A stretch of DNA of 64,000 nucleotides from an uncultured Olsenella sp. (GCA_900540955.1 UQIF01000001.1:124001-188000); one strand, 5' to 3'; positions 34,908-45,207 are shown, numbered from the stretch's first letter. A program made the numbers and translations. The notes: a model not told the origin generated them from the letters alone.

Positions 34908-35297
34908 ATGGCTGGGTTCGATATTAGCGATGGCATCTACAAGGCGTTCCTTGCGGGCGTGGGCGCCGTCGCGTCCGGTGCCGAGAAGGGTCAGCAGGTC
35001 ATCGACGAGTTCGTGAAGAAGGGCCAGATCACGGTTGAGCAGGGCAAGAACCTCAACTCCGAGCTCACCCGCAAGGTCAAGGAGACCTTCGATGCCACGG
35101 TAAGCGGCGCCTCCGACTCTGCCCTGCGCTCGAGGCTCGAGTCCATGACGCCCGAGCAGCGCGCCGAGTACGCAAAGAAGGTCGCCGACATGAGCGCCGC
35201 GATCGATGCCGAGCGCGCCGGTGCGGCGGCGGACGCCGTTGCCGAGGACGCTCCGGTGGCCGCCGAGGACGTCGTCGAGCCCGACGCCACTGAGTAG
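34908..35297 (+). CDS. Phasin-like / PHA-regulator-like small helical protein
   Basis: A 129-residue protein with the plan of phasin-related proteins. A short N-terminal segment ends in GVGAVASGAEKGQQVIDEFVKKG, followed by a QGKNLNSELTRKVKETF amphipathic helix, a predicted second helix and an acidic Ala-rich tail (AEDAPVAAEDVVEPDATE). In other bacteria similar proteins pair with AarF/UbiB kinases, as here. No polyhydroxyalkanoate synthase is present, so a granule role should not be assumed. AAAGGAG precedes ATG 34908. The kinase gene follows eight bases after the stop. Confidence 0.75.
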   Translation: MAGFDISDGIYKAFLAGVGAVASGAEKGQQVIDEFVKKGQITVEQGKNLNSELTRKVKETFDATVSGASDSALRSRLESMTPEQRAEYAKKVADMSAAIDAERAGAAADAVAEDAPVAAEDVVEPDATE

Positions 35298-35304
35298 CCC
35301 TGGC

Positions 35305-37080
<1,776 letters not shown>

Positions 37081-37101
37081 CGTCCTTGTTATCGATAGAT
37101 G

Positions 37102-37158
37102 GTAAATAAATCCCAGGTCACAGCCATGCAATTTGGCTGGGGCCTGGGATTTATTTAC
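37102..37158. terminator. Strong bidirectional terminator between ubiB-like gene and tex
   Basis: A perfect 16-bp inverted repeat GTAAATAAATCCCAGG (37102-37117) / CCTGGGATTTATTTAC (37143-37158) encloses a second small stem (AGCCA/TGGCT). The AT-rich outer ends supply a T-rich 3' flank on both strands. Confidence 0.85.
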
Positions 37159-37166
37159 GGCAGGAA

Positions 37167-37182
37167 GGATGGATGGATGGAT
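37167..37182. repeat. (GGAT)4 tetranucleotide repeat
   Basis: Four tandem GGAT units lie six bases from the tex stop codon, between it and the terminator. They are outside any coding frame, so a change in copy number would not alter a protein. Confidence 0.8.
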
Positions 37183-37187
37183 GGGCG

Positions 37188-39335
37188 CTATTTTCCCTGG
37201 ACCATGGTCAGCGAGATTTTCTTGCGGTCTAGATCGACCTTCTCGACCCAGACCGTCACGTTGTCTCCCACGCGCACGACGTCGCTCGGGTGCTTGACGA
37301 AGCGGTTCGCGAGCTTCGAGATGTGCACGAGGCCGTCCTGATGGACGCCCACGTCGACGAAGGCTCCGAAGTCGACGACGTTGCGCACCGTGCCCTTGAG
37401 CTCCATGCCAGGCCGAAGGTCCTCGATCGAGAGCGCTGCCCGGCTGAAGATCACCTCGGGGGCGTCGTCTCGCGGGTCGCGCCCTGGCTTCTTGAGCTCG
37501 CCGACGATGTCGATGAGGGTGGGGGCACCGCAGCCAAGGTCGCCCGCGAGGTCGGCGACGCTGCCCAGGCGGCGCTCGATGTCGGGCACGCCGCCGCGCT
37601 TGAGCTCGTCGGCGGAGACGCCCGCGCGCTTGAGCACCTCGGTGGCCACGGGGTAGCTCTCGGGGTGGACGCTCGTGGCGTCCAGGGGGTTGTCGCCCCC
37701 GGTGATGCGCAAAAAGCCGGCGGAGTTGAGGAATGCCTTGGGCCCGAGCTTGGGAACCTTCTTGAGCTGGCGCCTGTCGGTGAAGGCGCCGTTCTCCTCG
37801 CGGTATGCGACGATGTTGTCGGCCACCGCGGAGGTGATGCCCGAGACGTAGCCCAGAAGGCTCGCGCTTGCGGTGTTCACATCCACGCCGACGCGGTTGA
37901 CCACGTCCTCGACGACGTTTCCGAGCGTGCGGGAGAGCTCCGCCTGGTCAAGGTCGTGCTGGTACTGGCCTACGCCTATTGACTGGGGCGGGATCTTTAC
38001 CAGCTCGGCGAGCGGGTCTTGCAGGCGTCGTCCCAGGCTCATGGCGCCGCGCACGGTGACGTCGAGGTCGGGGTATTCGCGGCTCGCGAGCTCGGATGCC
38101 GAGTAGACTGAGGCGCCCGCCTCGTTGACGATGGTGTAACGGAGCTCCGGCGCCTGCTCGGAGATGAACTCCGAGACGACCTCCTCGGTCTCGCGGCTCG
38201 CGGTGCCGTTTCCGATGACGATGGTGTTGACGCGGTCTTTGCTCACCAGGCGGGCAAGCTCGCGCTTGGTTCCCGCGACGTCGTGGCGGGGCTTGGTGGG
38301 ATAGACCACGCCGTGGTCGAGGAGCTTGCCGAACTCATCGATGACGGCGACCTTGCAGCCGGTCCGGTATCCCGGGTCGAGCGCGAGGACCCTCGCGCCC
38401 CTCACAGGCCTTGCGGAAAGCAGGCCCTCGAGGTTCTTCGCAAAGACGTCGATGGCGTCGGCCTGCGCGCGTGCGGTGAGGTCGGAGCGGGCCTCGCGCT
38501 CGAGCGAGGGGGCCATGAGGCGTCTGTAGCCGTCTGCGACGGCGGCGTCGAATACCGGGGCAAAGACGCCCTGTCGGCGCGGCCATCGGCGTCCGAGCCG
38601 CTCCACCGCCGCGGCGCCGTCGACGTTCACGCGCACGCGGAGCTTGCCCTCGCGCTCGCCGCGGTCGATAGCGAGGATGCGGTGGTTGGGGATCTTGCGC
38701 AGGGGCTCCGAGAAGCCGTAATACGGCTCGTAGGGGGTCTTCTCGGCGGCATCGGTCGCCTCTACGACGATGTCGGCGGTGTTTCTGGTGAACGCGCGCA
38801 GCTCGGCGACGTTCTCTGGGTCCTCCGCCACGGTCTCGGCCACGATATCCGAAGCGCCGGCGAGGGCCTTCTCGGGCGTGTCGAATCCGGCCTCCTCGTT
38901 GACGTAGGCGGCCGCCGCGTCGAGCGCCGACCCTCTGGCGGACGCCTGCATGATGATCATGTTCGCCAAGGGCTCGAGTCCGGCTTCGCGCGCCTTCTGG
39001 GCGCGGGTGAGTCGCTTCTTTCGGAAGGGCTTGTACAGGTCGAGCACGCGCTGCAGGGTCGCGGCCTCTGCGATCTGGGACCTGAGCTCATCGGTGAGCT
39101 TGCCCTGCGCGTCGATGAGGGCGATGACGTCTTGCTTGCGCTCCTCGAGGTTTCGCAGGTAGGAAAGGCGCTCCTCGAGGGCGCGGAGCGCCACGTCGTC
39201 CATGCCGCCCGTCGCCTCCTTGCGGTAGCGCGCGATGAAGGGGATGGTGTTCCCCTCGTCGATGAGCTTGACCGCCGCCTCGACGTCGGTCTTCTTTAGC
39301 TTGAGTTCCTCGGCCAGCTTGGCAATAAGGTCCAT
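37188..39335 (-). CDS. tex: RNA-binding transcription accessory protein Tex
   Basis: A 715-residue Tex protein, related to eukaryotic Spt6. The domains are in order: N-terminal helical region (MDLIAKLAEELKLKKTDVEAAV), a YqgF/RNase H-like domain (VLALDPGYRTGCKVAVIDEFG and NTIVIGNGTASRETE), tandem helix-hairpin-helix (SIGVGQYQHDLDQ and LKKVPKLGPKAFLNSAGFLR), and a C-terminal S1 RNA-binding domain (GMELKGTVRNVVDFGAFVDVGVHQDGLVHIS). The full length matches the family. It is thought to act in transcript handling and stress survival. AAGGAG precedes ATG 39335. It is a single gene, leftward, flanked by two very strong hairpins. Confidence 0.95.
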   Translation of the reverse strand: MDLIAKLAEELKLKKTDVEAAVKLIDEGNTIPFIARYRKEATGGMDDVALRALEERLSYLRNLEERKQDVIALIDAQGKLTDELRSQIAEAATLQRVLDLYKPFRKKRLTRAQKAREAGLEPLANMIIMQASARGSALDAAAAYVNEEAGFDTPEKALAGASDIVAETVAEDPENVAELRAFTRNTADIVVEATDAAEKTPYEPYYGFSEPLRKIPNHRILAIDRGEREGKLRVRVNVDGAAAVERLGRRWPRRQGVFAPVFDAAVADGYRRLMAPSLEREARSDLTARAQADAIDVFAKNLEGLLSARPVRGARVLALDPGYRTGCKVAVIDEFGKLLDHGVVYPTKPRHDVAGTKRELARLVSKDRVNTIVIGNGTASRETEEVVSEFISEQAPELRYTIVNEAGASVYSASELASREYPDLDVTVRGAMSLGRRLQDPLAELVKIPPQSIGVGQYQHDLDQAELSRTLGNVVEDVVNRVGVDVNTASASLLGYVSGITSAVADNIVAYREENGAFTDRRQLKKVPKLGPKAFLNSAGFLRITGGDNPLDATSVHPESYPVATEVLKRAGVSADELKRGGVPDIERRLGSVADLAGDLGCGAPTLIDIVGELKKPGRDPRDDAPEVIFSRAALSIEDLRPGMELKGTVRNVVDFGAFVDVGVHQDGLVHISKLANRFVKHPSDVVRVGDNVTVWVEKVDLDRKKISLTMVQGK

Positions 39336-39410
39336 TCGACTCCTTGTCCGTTCCGATTGCTAAAGGCCCTCTAGGATAGCATCGCCCAGGCGCGGCGACC
39401 CGACGCCAAA

Positions 39411-39467
39411 GGGCCCCCGGGCCTCTTGTGGCCGCGGTCCTTCTCGCCACAAGAGGCCCGGGGGCCC
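39411..39467. terminator. 22-bp perfect inverted repeat between the ABC operon and tex
   Basis: The arms at 39411-39432 (GGGCCCCCGGGCC then TCTTGTGGC) and 39446-39467 are exact reverse complements with a 13-nt loop. It is 17 bp beyond the stop of the leftward ABC gene. The T tract is short (CTCCTTTG on one side, TTTGGC on the other). Confidence 0.75.
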
Positions 39468-39484
39468 TCCTTTGTCGCAGCGCG

Positions 39485-41401
39485 CTACTCGAGCTCGAAT
39501 GCTCCCGTGTAGAGCTGGTAGTAGTAGCCCTTCTTTGCGATGAGCTCGTCGTGGCTTCCGCGCTCGATCACGCGGCCGTGGTCGAGGCAGATGATCACGT
39601 CGGAGTTGCGGACGGTCGACAGGCGGTGCGCGATGACGAAGGTCGTGCGCCCGGTCATGAGGGCGTCCATGCCGCGCTGGACGATGGCCTCGGTGCGCGT
39701 GTCGATGGAGCTCGTGGCCTCGTCGAGGATCATCGCGGGCGGGTCGGCGACGGCCGCGCGGGCGATGGAGATGAGCTGGCGCTGGCCCTGCGAGAGCTGG
39801 GCGCCGTTGCCCGTGAGCATCGTCTCGTAACCGTCGGGCAGGCGGCGGATGAAGTCGTCGGCGCCCGCGAGCTTGGCCGCGGCGATGCACTCGTCGTCGG
39901 TGGCGTCGAGCTTGCCGTAGCGGATGTTGTCCATGACGGTCCCCGTGAACAGGTTCACGTCCTGCAGGACCACGCCGAGCGAGCGGCGCAGGTCGGCCTT
40001 CTTGATCTTGTTGACGTTGATGCCGTCGTAGCGGATCTTGCCGTCGGCGATGTCGTAGAAGCGGTTGATCAGGTTCGTGATGGTCGTCTTGCCCGCTCCG
40101 GTCGCGCCGACGAAGGCGACCTTCTGACCCGGCTTCGCGTACACCGACACGCCCTTGAGGACCTGGTGGTCGGGGGTGTAGCCGAAGTCGACGTCGACCA
40201 TGCGGACATCGCCGGCGAGCGGGGTGAAGGTCACACTGCCGTCCTTGTGGGGGTGCTTCCAGGCCCAGTCGGTGGTGCGCTCGTCGCACTCGACGAGCTT
40301 GCCCGTAGCGTTGTACTTGGTGTTCACGAGTGTGACGTAGCCCTCGTCGACTTCCGGCTCCTGGTCGATGAGCTCAAAGATGCGCTCGGCGCCGGCAAGG
40401 CCCATGACCACGGCGTTGATCTGCATGGAGATCTGGCCGATCTGGCCGCAGAACTGCTTGGTCATGTTGAGAAAGGGGACTACCACGGCGATGGTCAGCG
40501 GCATGCCCGAGACCGAGAGGTTCGGGACTCCGAGAGCAAGTAGGACGCCGCCCGCGAGGGCAACCAGCACGTAGAGGAGGTTGCCCAGGTTCATGATGAT
40601 GGGCATGAGGATGTTGGCGTACATGTTGGCCTTCTGGGAGACCTCGAAGAGCCGCTCGTTGCGCTCGTCGAAGTCGGCCTCGGCGGCGCGCTCGTGGCAG
40701 AATGCCTTGACGACCTTCTGGCCGCCCATGACCTCCTCGATGTGGCCCTCGACGACACCGAGCTCCTTCTGCTGCGCGATGAAGTTGCGGGCAGAGCGTC
40801 CGCCGAGCAGCTTGGTCATGAGCATCATGCAGGCCACGCCCGCGATGATTACGAGGCACATCCACACCGAGTAGTAGAGCATGATGCAGAAGACCGAGAC
40901 GATGACGATGACGGTCATGAGCAGGTTGGGCAGCGACTGGCTGATCATCTGGCGCAGCGTGTCGATGTCGTTGGTGTAGTGGCTCATGATGTCGCCGTGC
41001 TGGTGCGTGTCGAAGTAGCGGATCGGCAGGTCCTGCATGCGGTTGAACATCTTCTCGCGGAGCTTCTCGAGCGAGCCCTGCGTGATGGTCGCCATGTTGC
41101 GGTTCCAGAAGAGCGACGAGGCGACGCCCACGGCGTCGATGACGCCGAGCGTCACGGCGAGCCGCAGGATCTGCGGACGCGCCGCCGCCCAGTCGCCCGT
41201 CTGCCAAGAAGCGCTGATGACCTCAAGGGCGCCCTGAAGGAACACGGCTCCGATGGAGTTGATGATCGCGCACAAGACGATGCCCGCCACGACGGCGGGA
41301 AGAAGCACGGGGTAGAACGAGAAGAGCGTCTTGATGAGGCGCAGCGCGATTCCCTTGCGGGCGCCGCCCGCGCGCTTGGTCTGGGCTTCCTGTTTACTCA
41401 T
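39485..41401 (-). CDS. ABC exporter half-transporter with canonical Walker B glutamate
   Basis: A 638-residue fused membrane-ATPase half-transporter of the type I exporter fold. Six transmembrane helices lie in residues 20-320, starting LIKTLFSFYPVLLPAVVAGIV. The ATPase part has Walker A GATGAGKTTI, a signature QLSQGQRQLI (Gln in place of the second Gly of LSGGQ) and Walker B MILDEATSSID with catalytic Glu561. It overlaps the upstream half-transporter gene by eight bases (ATGAGTAA), so the two form a heterodimer. The asymmetry matches TM287/288 and BmrCD-like drug exporters. A MarR regulator heads the operon, suggesting export of an antimicrobial or toxic compound. I chose ATG 41401 over the longer in-frame start at 41431. 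Confidence 0.9.
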   Translation of the reverse strand: MSKQEAQTKRAGGARKGIALRLIKTLFSFYPVLLPAVVAGIVLCAIINSIGAVFLQGALEVISASWQTGDWAAARPQILRLAVTLGVIDAVGVASSLFWNRNMATITQGSLEKLREKMFNRMQDLPIRYFDTHQHGDIMSHYTNDIDTLRQMISQSLPNLLMTVIVIVSVFCIMLYYSVWMCLVIIAGVACMMLMTKLLGGRSARNFIAQQKELGVVEGHIEEVMGGQKVVKAFCHERAAEADFDERNERLFEVSQKANMYANILMPIIMNLGNLLYVLVALAGGVLLALGVPNLSVSGMPLTIAVVVPFLNMTKQFCGQIGQISMQINAVVMGLAGAERIFELIDQEPEVDEGYVTLVNTKYNATGKLVECDERTTDWAWKHPHKDGSVTFTPLAGDVRMVDVDFGYTPDHQVLKGVSVYAKPGQKVAFVGATGAGKTTITNLINRFYDIADGKIRYDGINVNKIKKADLRRSLGVVLQDVNLFTGTVMDNIRYGKLDATDDECIAAAKLAGADDFIRRLPDGYETMLTGNGAQLSQGQRQLISIARAAVADPPAMILDEATSSIDTRTEAIVQRGMDALMTGRTTFVIAHRLSTVRNSDVIICLDHGRVIERGSHDELIAKKGYYYQLYTGAFELE

Positions 41402-43232
41402 CGGCCTCGCCTCCTTCCTTGGCCTGGGCATCCGAGGAATCCTCGCTGCCCTCCTTGGTCATCTTGTTCTGGGAGTTGAACGTCTCTCGGTAGATCTCCG
41501 ACGTCTTCAGCAGCTCCTCGTGGGTGCCGATCTGGGCGATACGGCCGCCTTCCAGGATGATGATGCGGTCGGCGTCCTGGACGGAGCTGATTCGCTGGGC
41601 GATGATGAGCTTTGTCGTGTCGGGGAGGTAGCTCGCGAGCCCCTCGCGGATCTTTGCGTCGGTCTTTGTGTCGACGGCAGAGGTCGAGTCGTCGAGGATG
41701 AGGACCTTCGGTCGGCGCAGGAGCGCTCGCGCGATGCACAGGCGCTGCTTCTGACCGCCGGAGACGTTGGAGCCACCCTGCTCGATCCAAGTGTCGTGGC
41801 CCTTGGGGAAGGTGTCCACGAACTCGTCGGCGCAGGCGAGGTGCGCGGCCTCGCGGACCTCCTCGTCGGTTGCGTCGGGATCTCCCCAGCGAAGGTTCTC
41901 TGCGATGGTGCCTGAGAACAGGACGTTCTTCTGAAGAACCATGGCGACCTGCTTGCGCAGGGTGTCGAGGTCGTAGTCGCGCACATCGACGCCGCCGACG
42001 CGCACGCGTCCCTCGGTCGCGTCGTAGAGCCGGGCAATGAGATTGACGAGCGTTGACTTCGCCGAGCCGGTGCCGCCCATGATGCCGATCGTCTCGCCGC
42101 TCTTTATGTGAAGGTCGATGCCCGAGAGCGCCTGACGCTCGGCGCGGGCCGAGTATTTGAAGCTCACGCCGTCGAAGTCGATCGAGCCGTCTGCAACCTC
42201 GCGTATGGGCTCGGCAGGGGCCTTGATGGTGGGGGTCGCCTCGAGCACCTCGTTGATGCGCCGCGCGGACTCGTCGGCCATCGTGACCATGACGAAGATC
42301 ATGGAGAGCTGCATAAGGCTCATGAGAATCTGGAAGCCGTACGTGAAAATCGAGGACATCTGGCCGATGTCGAAAGCCTGTCCCTGCGTGGTGATGATGA
42401 TTTTCGAGCCCAGGTAGATGATGACCACGAAGGCGCCGTTGACGCAGATGTTCATCATCGGGTTGTTGAAGGCGAGGAGCTTCTCGGCGCGGGTGAAGTC
42501 GGCGCAGACGTCCTGGGCGGCGCGCGCGAACTTGGACTTCTCGTAGTCCTCGCGCACGAAGCTCTTGACCACGCGCATGCCGCTCACGTTCTCCTCGACG
42601 GACTCGTTAAGGGCATCGTACTTGTGGAACACGCGGGAGAAAATCGGGCGCACGAGATGAATGATGTAGAAGAGGCCGAAACCGAGGATGGGGATGATGA
42701 CGAGGTAGACCATGGCGACGCTTCCGCCCATGGCGAACGCCATCACGAAGGCGAAGACAAGCACGAGCGGGGAGCGTACCGCGATTCGGATCATCATCAT
42801 GAACGCCTGCTGGACGTTTGTGATGTCGGTCGTGAGGCGCGTGACCAGCGAGGAGCTGGAGAAGTCGTCGATGTTCGCGAAGCTGAACGTCTGGATCTTA
42901 TAGAAGAGGTCGTGGCGAAGGTTCTTCGCGAAGCCGCAGCTCGCGTGGCTGCAGGTGATACCGGCGGCGGCGCCGAAGACCAGGGATACAATCGCGAGGA
43001 GCACAAGCAGGCCCGAGGTGGGGAGCAGCTCATCTACGGTGGCGCCGACCTTGATGGTGTCGATGAGGTTCGCTGTGACGAAGGGGATGGACATTTCGCA
43101 GGCGACCTCGCCGAGCACCAGCAGGGGGGTGGCGACGGTGTAGGGCTTGTAGTCCCGAATGCTCTTCATGAGCTGGCGCATGATCGCGCCGTAGCTGACC
43201 TTCTCGGCCTTGGCGCCTAGTTCTTCTTGCAC
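41394..43232 (-). CDS. ABC exporter half-transporter with degenerate ATPase site
   Basis: A 612-residue partner of the next gene. Its membrane domain begins after DYKPYTVATPLLVLGEVAC. The ATPase has Walker A GGTGSAKSTL (Ala in place of the usual Gly before Lys), a canonical-like NVSGGQKQRL signature, and Walker B ILILDDSTSAVD, in which the catalytic Glu is replaced by Asp515. This is the usual pattern of the non-hydrolysing site in heterodimeric exporters. The C-terminus is acidic (SEDSSDAQAKEGGEADE). The gene overlaps marR upstream by 16 bases and the partner downstream by 8, so stoichiometric coupled synthesis is likely. Confidence 0.9.
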   Translation of the reverse strand: MQEELGAKAEKVSYGAIMRQLMKSIRDYKPYTVATPLLVLGEVACEMSIPFVTANLIDTIKVGATVDELLPTSGLLVLLAIVSLVFGAAAGITCSHASCGFAKNLRHDLFYKIQTFSFANIDDFSSSSLVTRLTTDITNVQQAFMMMIRIAVRSPLVLVFAFVMAFAMGGSVAMVYLVIIPILGFGLFYIIHLVRPIFSRVFHKYDALNESVEENVSGMRVVKSFVREDYEKSKFARAAQDVCADFTRAEKLLAFNNPMMNICVNGAFVVIIYLGSKIIITTQGQAFDIGQMSSIFTYGFQILMSLMQLSMIFVMVTMADESARRINEVLEATPTIKAPAEPIREVADGSIDFDGVSFKYSARAERQALSGIDLHIKSGETIGIMGGTGSAKSTLVNLIARLYDATEGRVRVGGVDVRDYDLDTLRKQVAMVLQKNVLFSGTIAENLRWGDPDATDEEVREAAHLACADEFVDTFPKGHDTWIEQGGSNVSGGQKQRLCIARALLRRPKVLILDDSTSAVDTKTDAKIREGLASYLPDTTKLIIAQRISSVQDADRIIILEGGRIAQIGTHEELLKTSEIYRETFNSQNKMTKEGSEDSSDAQAKEGGEADE

Positions 43233-43702
43233 AGGGATTCCTCCTTATTCTGCTTCTCTAGTTCTCTCCAGTGGTCAAAGATGACGTCGAGCCGGCTGAG
43301 GAGATCTGCCTTCTCCTCCTTGGTAAGAACGTCGAGCGAGTTCTTCTCGAATTCTTTCTCCTCGCGGACCATCCCGGCAGCCGCGTCCCTACCGGCATCG
43401 GTGAGGCTGACCTCTAGCTGGCGCTTGTCGGCCATCGACCTGCCTCGTTCGACGAGGCCTTCGCGCTCGAGCTTGCCGAGCACCTCGGATAAGGAGGCCG
43501 AGCTCGTGTGAAGCTGCTCCAGCAACTCCCTCTGCGTCATCTCCCCTTGGAGCAGGAGCGTCTTGAGAACGTGCTGCTTGCCGCCGAGGCCTCCGCGCAT
43601 CACATACATGTAGTGACCGAGGTATCCGAGCAGATGAAGAATTTGTTGCTCGGTTGTCTCGTTCGCGCGGCATTTGGCGAGTTGTTTATCGGATATTCGC
43701 AT
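43217..43702 (-). CDS. MarR-family transcriptional regulator
   Basis: A 161-residue MarR protein with the winged helix-turn-helix MTQRELLEQLHTSSASLSEVLGKLEREGLVERGRSMADKRQLEVSLTDAGRDAA (residues about 55-110, key elements SSASLSEVLGKLE and DKRQLEVSLTDAG). Long N- and C-terminal helices form the dimer. It heads the operon encoding the two exporter halves, whose expression it presumably represses until a ligand binds. GAGGAGG lies before ATG 43702. The 38-bp inverted repeat upstream is the likely operator. Two cysteines (C11 and one near the C-terminus) could allow redox control, but that is speculation. Confidence 0.9.
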   Translation of the reverse strand: MRISDKQLAKCRANETTEQQILHLLGYLGHYMYVMRGGLGGKQHVLKTLLLQGEMTQRELLEQLHTSSASLSEVLGKLEREGLVERGRSMADKRQLEVSLTDAGRDAAAGMVREEKEFEKNSLDVLTKEEKADLLSRLDVIFDHWRELEKQNKEESLCKKN

Positions 43703-43771
43703 CTTTGGACCTCCTCTCTAACACGACAGTAATTGTTTTGCTTGAATAGGCTACGACTGAGGTGCCGAGAC

Positions 43772-43809
43772 TGCAAGGTACCGAATTATAATTTACGAGG
43801 TACCTTGCA
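43772..43809. promoter_or_regulatory. Inverted-repeat operator with embedded -10 for the marR-ABC operon
   Basis: Perfect 11-bp arms TGCAAGGTACC (43772-43782) and GGTACCTTGCA (43799-43809) flank GAATTATAATTTACGA. The centre AATTATAATT is itself palindromic and gives a TATAAT (43787-43792) on both strands. Repressor on the arms would cover the promoter. Each arm also contains the palindrome GGTACC, so two dimers could bind. Confidence 0.75.
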
Positions 43810-44173
43810 ATCTCCACATGATGAGGACCGGGTTCAGCTCACTGCGCCTATATCACCCCCCCATAGACCAGCCTTGGATTAGGCGTCTGAGCCCACATCG
43901 CCCTGCCTTACAGTTCTTACGAGCGTGTTTGGGCCCGCATCACCCCCGACCGCAGTGCCCGTTGCGGCTGCAAGCGGGGGTATGCGGGATTGCCGTTGCC
44001 GTAAGGCGCCTAACAAACGAGCTATTACACTCGCTTCTTTGTAAGGTTGCAGGTAGCTGTGCATATATCAAGCATTCGTAACGGAAAAACGACTCAATGT
44101 CAGCTGAATGTAAGGCCCAATCAGACGCTCGTAAGCGACGCGAGATGCCGAATTGTAAAGCGTGGCGGCCACC
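43810..44173. other. Long intergenic region upstream of pstS, no gene seen
   Basis: This 364-bp stretch between the MarR operator and the pst promoter has no supported reading frame and is lower in GC in its second half. GTAAGG-like words recur at 44001, 44041, 44110, 44131 (GTAAGC) and 44155 (GTAAAG), the last three about 21-24 bp apart just before the promoter. They are candidates for a Pho-type activator site, but the spacing is not regular enough to be sure. Confidence 0.4.
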
Positions 44174-44222
44174 TAGGATGCTCCTTGACACGGCCGGGTT
44201 GCGCCCTGCGGGGCAGCCCGGC
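44174..44222 (+). promoter_or_regulatory. pstS promoter -10 and leader hairpin
   Basis: TAGGAT (44174-44179) is the same -10 word as at ruvC. No -35 fits at 17 bp, as expected of an activator-dependent Pho promoter. A hairpin with arms GCCGGG (44193-44198) and CCCGGC (44217-44222) follows, then GGAAGGAG before the pstS ATG. Confidence 0.5.
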
Positions 44223-44242
44223 AATCCATTGGAAGGAGATTC

Positions 44243-45190
44243 ATGTCCAAGCCCGATAGCCTCTCTCGTCGTCAGTTCATCGCCGGCTTCGGCGGCATCG
44301 CCGCTGTGGCCGGACTCGGCCTCGTTGGCTGCGGCGGCTCCTCCGCCCCCGACGCCGCCGCTGATGGCGCTGCTGCAGGCTCTGAGTCCGTCTCTGGCAC
44401 CGTCAACTGCTCTGGCGCCACCTCGTTCCAGAAGCTCGTTGAGTCCGCTGCGGCCGAGTTTGAGGAGAAGTACCCTGACGTCACCGTCGCGATCACCGGC
44501 GGCGGCTCCGGCCAGGGCCTTTCCGACGTCAAGGACGGCAAGGCACAGATCGGCCGCTCCGACGTCTTCGCCGAGGAGAAGCTGGGCGCCGACGCGGCAG
44601 CCAAGCTTGAGGACCACACCGTCGCCGTAGTCGGCATGGGCCCGATCGTGAACTCCAACGTCGACGTGGACGACCTCACCACCGAGCAGCTTAAGGGCAT
44701 CTTCACCGGTGCCATCACCGACTGGTCCGAGGTCGGCGGCACCGCCGGTAAAATCCAGGTCATCGAGCGAAAGGCCGGCTCCGGCACCCGCGCGACCTTC
44801 GAGGCGGCCGTCCTCGCGGGCGAGAAGGCCCCCGACTCCTTCGCCCCCGTCGCCGAGGAGGACTCCTCGGGCACCGTCGTCGAGAAGATCCAGGCCACCG
44901 AGGGCGCCATTTCCTACCTCGCCTTCTCCTACTTCGACGACACCAAGTTCAAGGCCCTGAAGGTCGACGGCGTCGAGCCTACCGCCGAGAACGTCTGCTC
45001 AGGCAAGTTCAACATCTGGGCCTACGAGCACATGTACACCGCCGCCGACGCCGATGCCGCCGCCAAGGCCTTCGTCGACTTCATGATGTCCGACGATGTC
45101 CAGGGCTCCCTTGTCGAGGAGGAGGGCTTCATCCCCGCCTCCGACATGAAGGTCGCCAAGGACGCCAAGGGCAACGTGACCACCAAGTAG
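44243..45190 (+). CDS. pstS: Phosphate-binding lipoprotein PstS with Tat signal
   Basis: A 315-residue substrate-binding protein that captures phosphate outside the membrane for PstCAB. The N-terminus has a twin-arginine motif SRRQFIAG (R9, R10), a weakly hydrophobic helix and a lipobox LVGC (C30), so it should be exported folded by Tat and lipidated. Binding-domain segments typical of PstS are GTVNCSGATSFQKL, ITGGGSGQGLSDVKDGKAQIGRSD, FTGAITDWSEVGG and ERKAGSGTRATFE. A short low-complexity Ala/Asp linker follows the cysteine. AAGGAG precedes ATG 44243. It is the first gene of the eight-gene pst-pho cluster and is separated from pstC by a hairpin that probably raises its share of expression. 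Confidence 0.95.
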   Translation: MSKPDSLSRRQFIAGFGGIAAVAGLGLVGCGGSSAPDAAADGAAAGSESVSGTVNCSGATSFQKLVESAAAEFEEKYPDVTVAITGGGSGQGLSDVKDGKAQIGRSDVFAEEKLGADAAAKLEDHTVAVVGMGPIVNSNVDVDDLTTEQLKGIFTGAITDWSEVGGTAGKIQVIERKAGSGTRATFEAAVLAGEKAPDSFAPVAEEDSSGTVVEKIQATEGAISYLAFSYFDDTKFKALKVDGVEPTAENVCSGKFNIWAYEHMYTAADADAAAKAFVDFMMSDDVQGSLVEEEGFIPASDMKVAKDAKGNVTTK

Positions 45191-45207
45191 CCCTTCTCTT
45201 CCCGTGG

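Noticed and set aside
34908..35297. Phasin-like gene as evidence of polyhydroxyalkanoate storage
   Set aside because: No phaC or related genes are in the window; similarity is limited to a generic helical plan.
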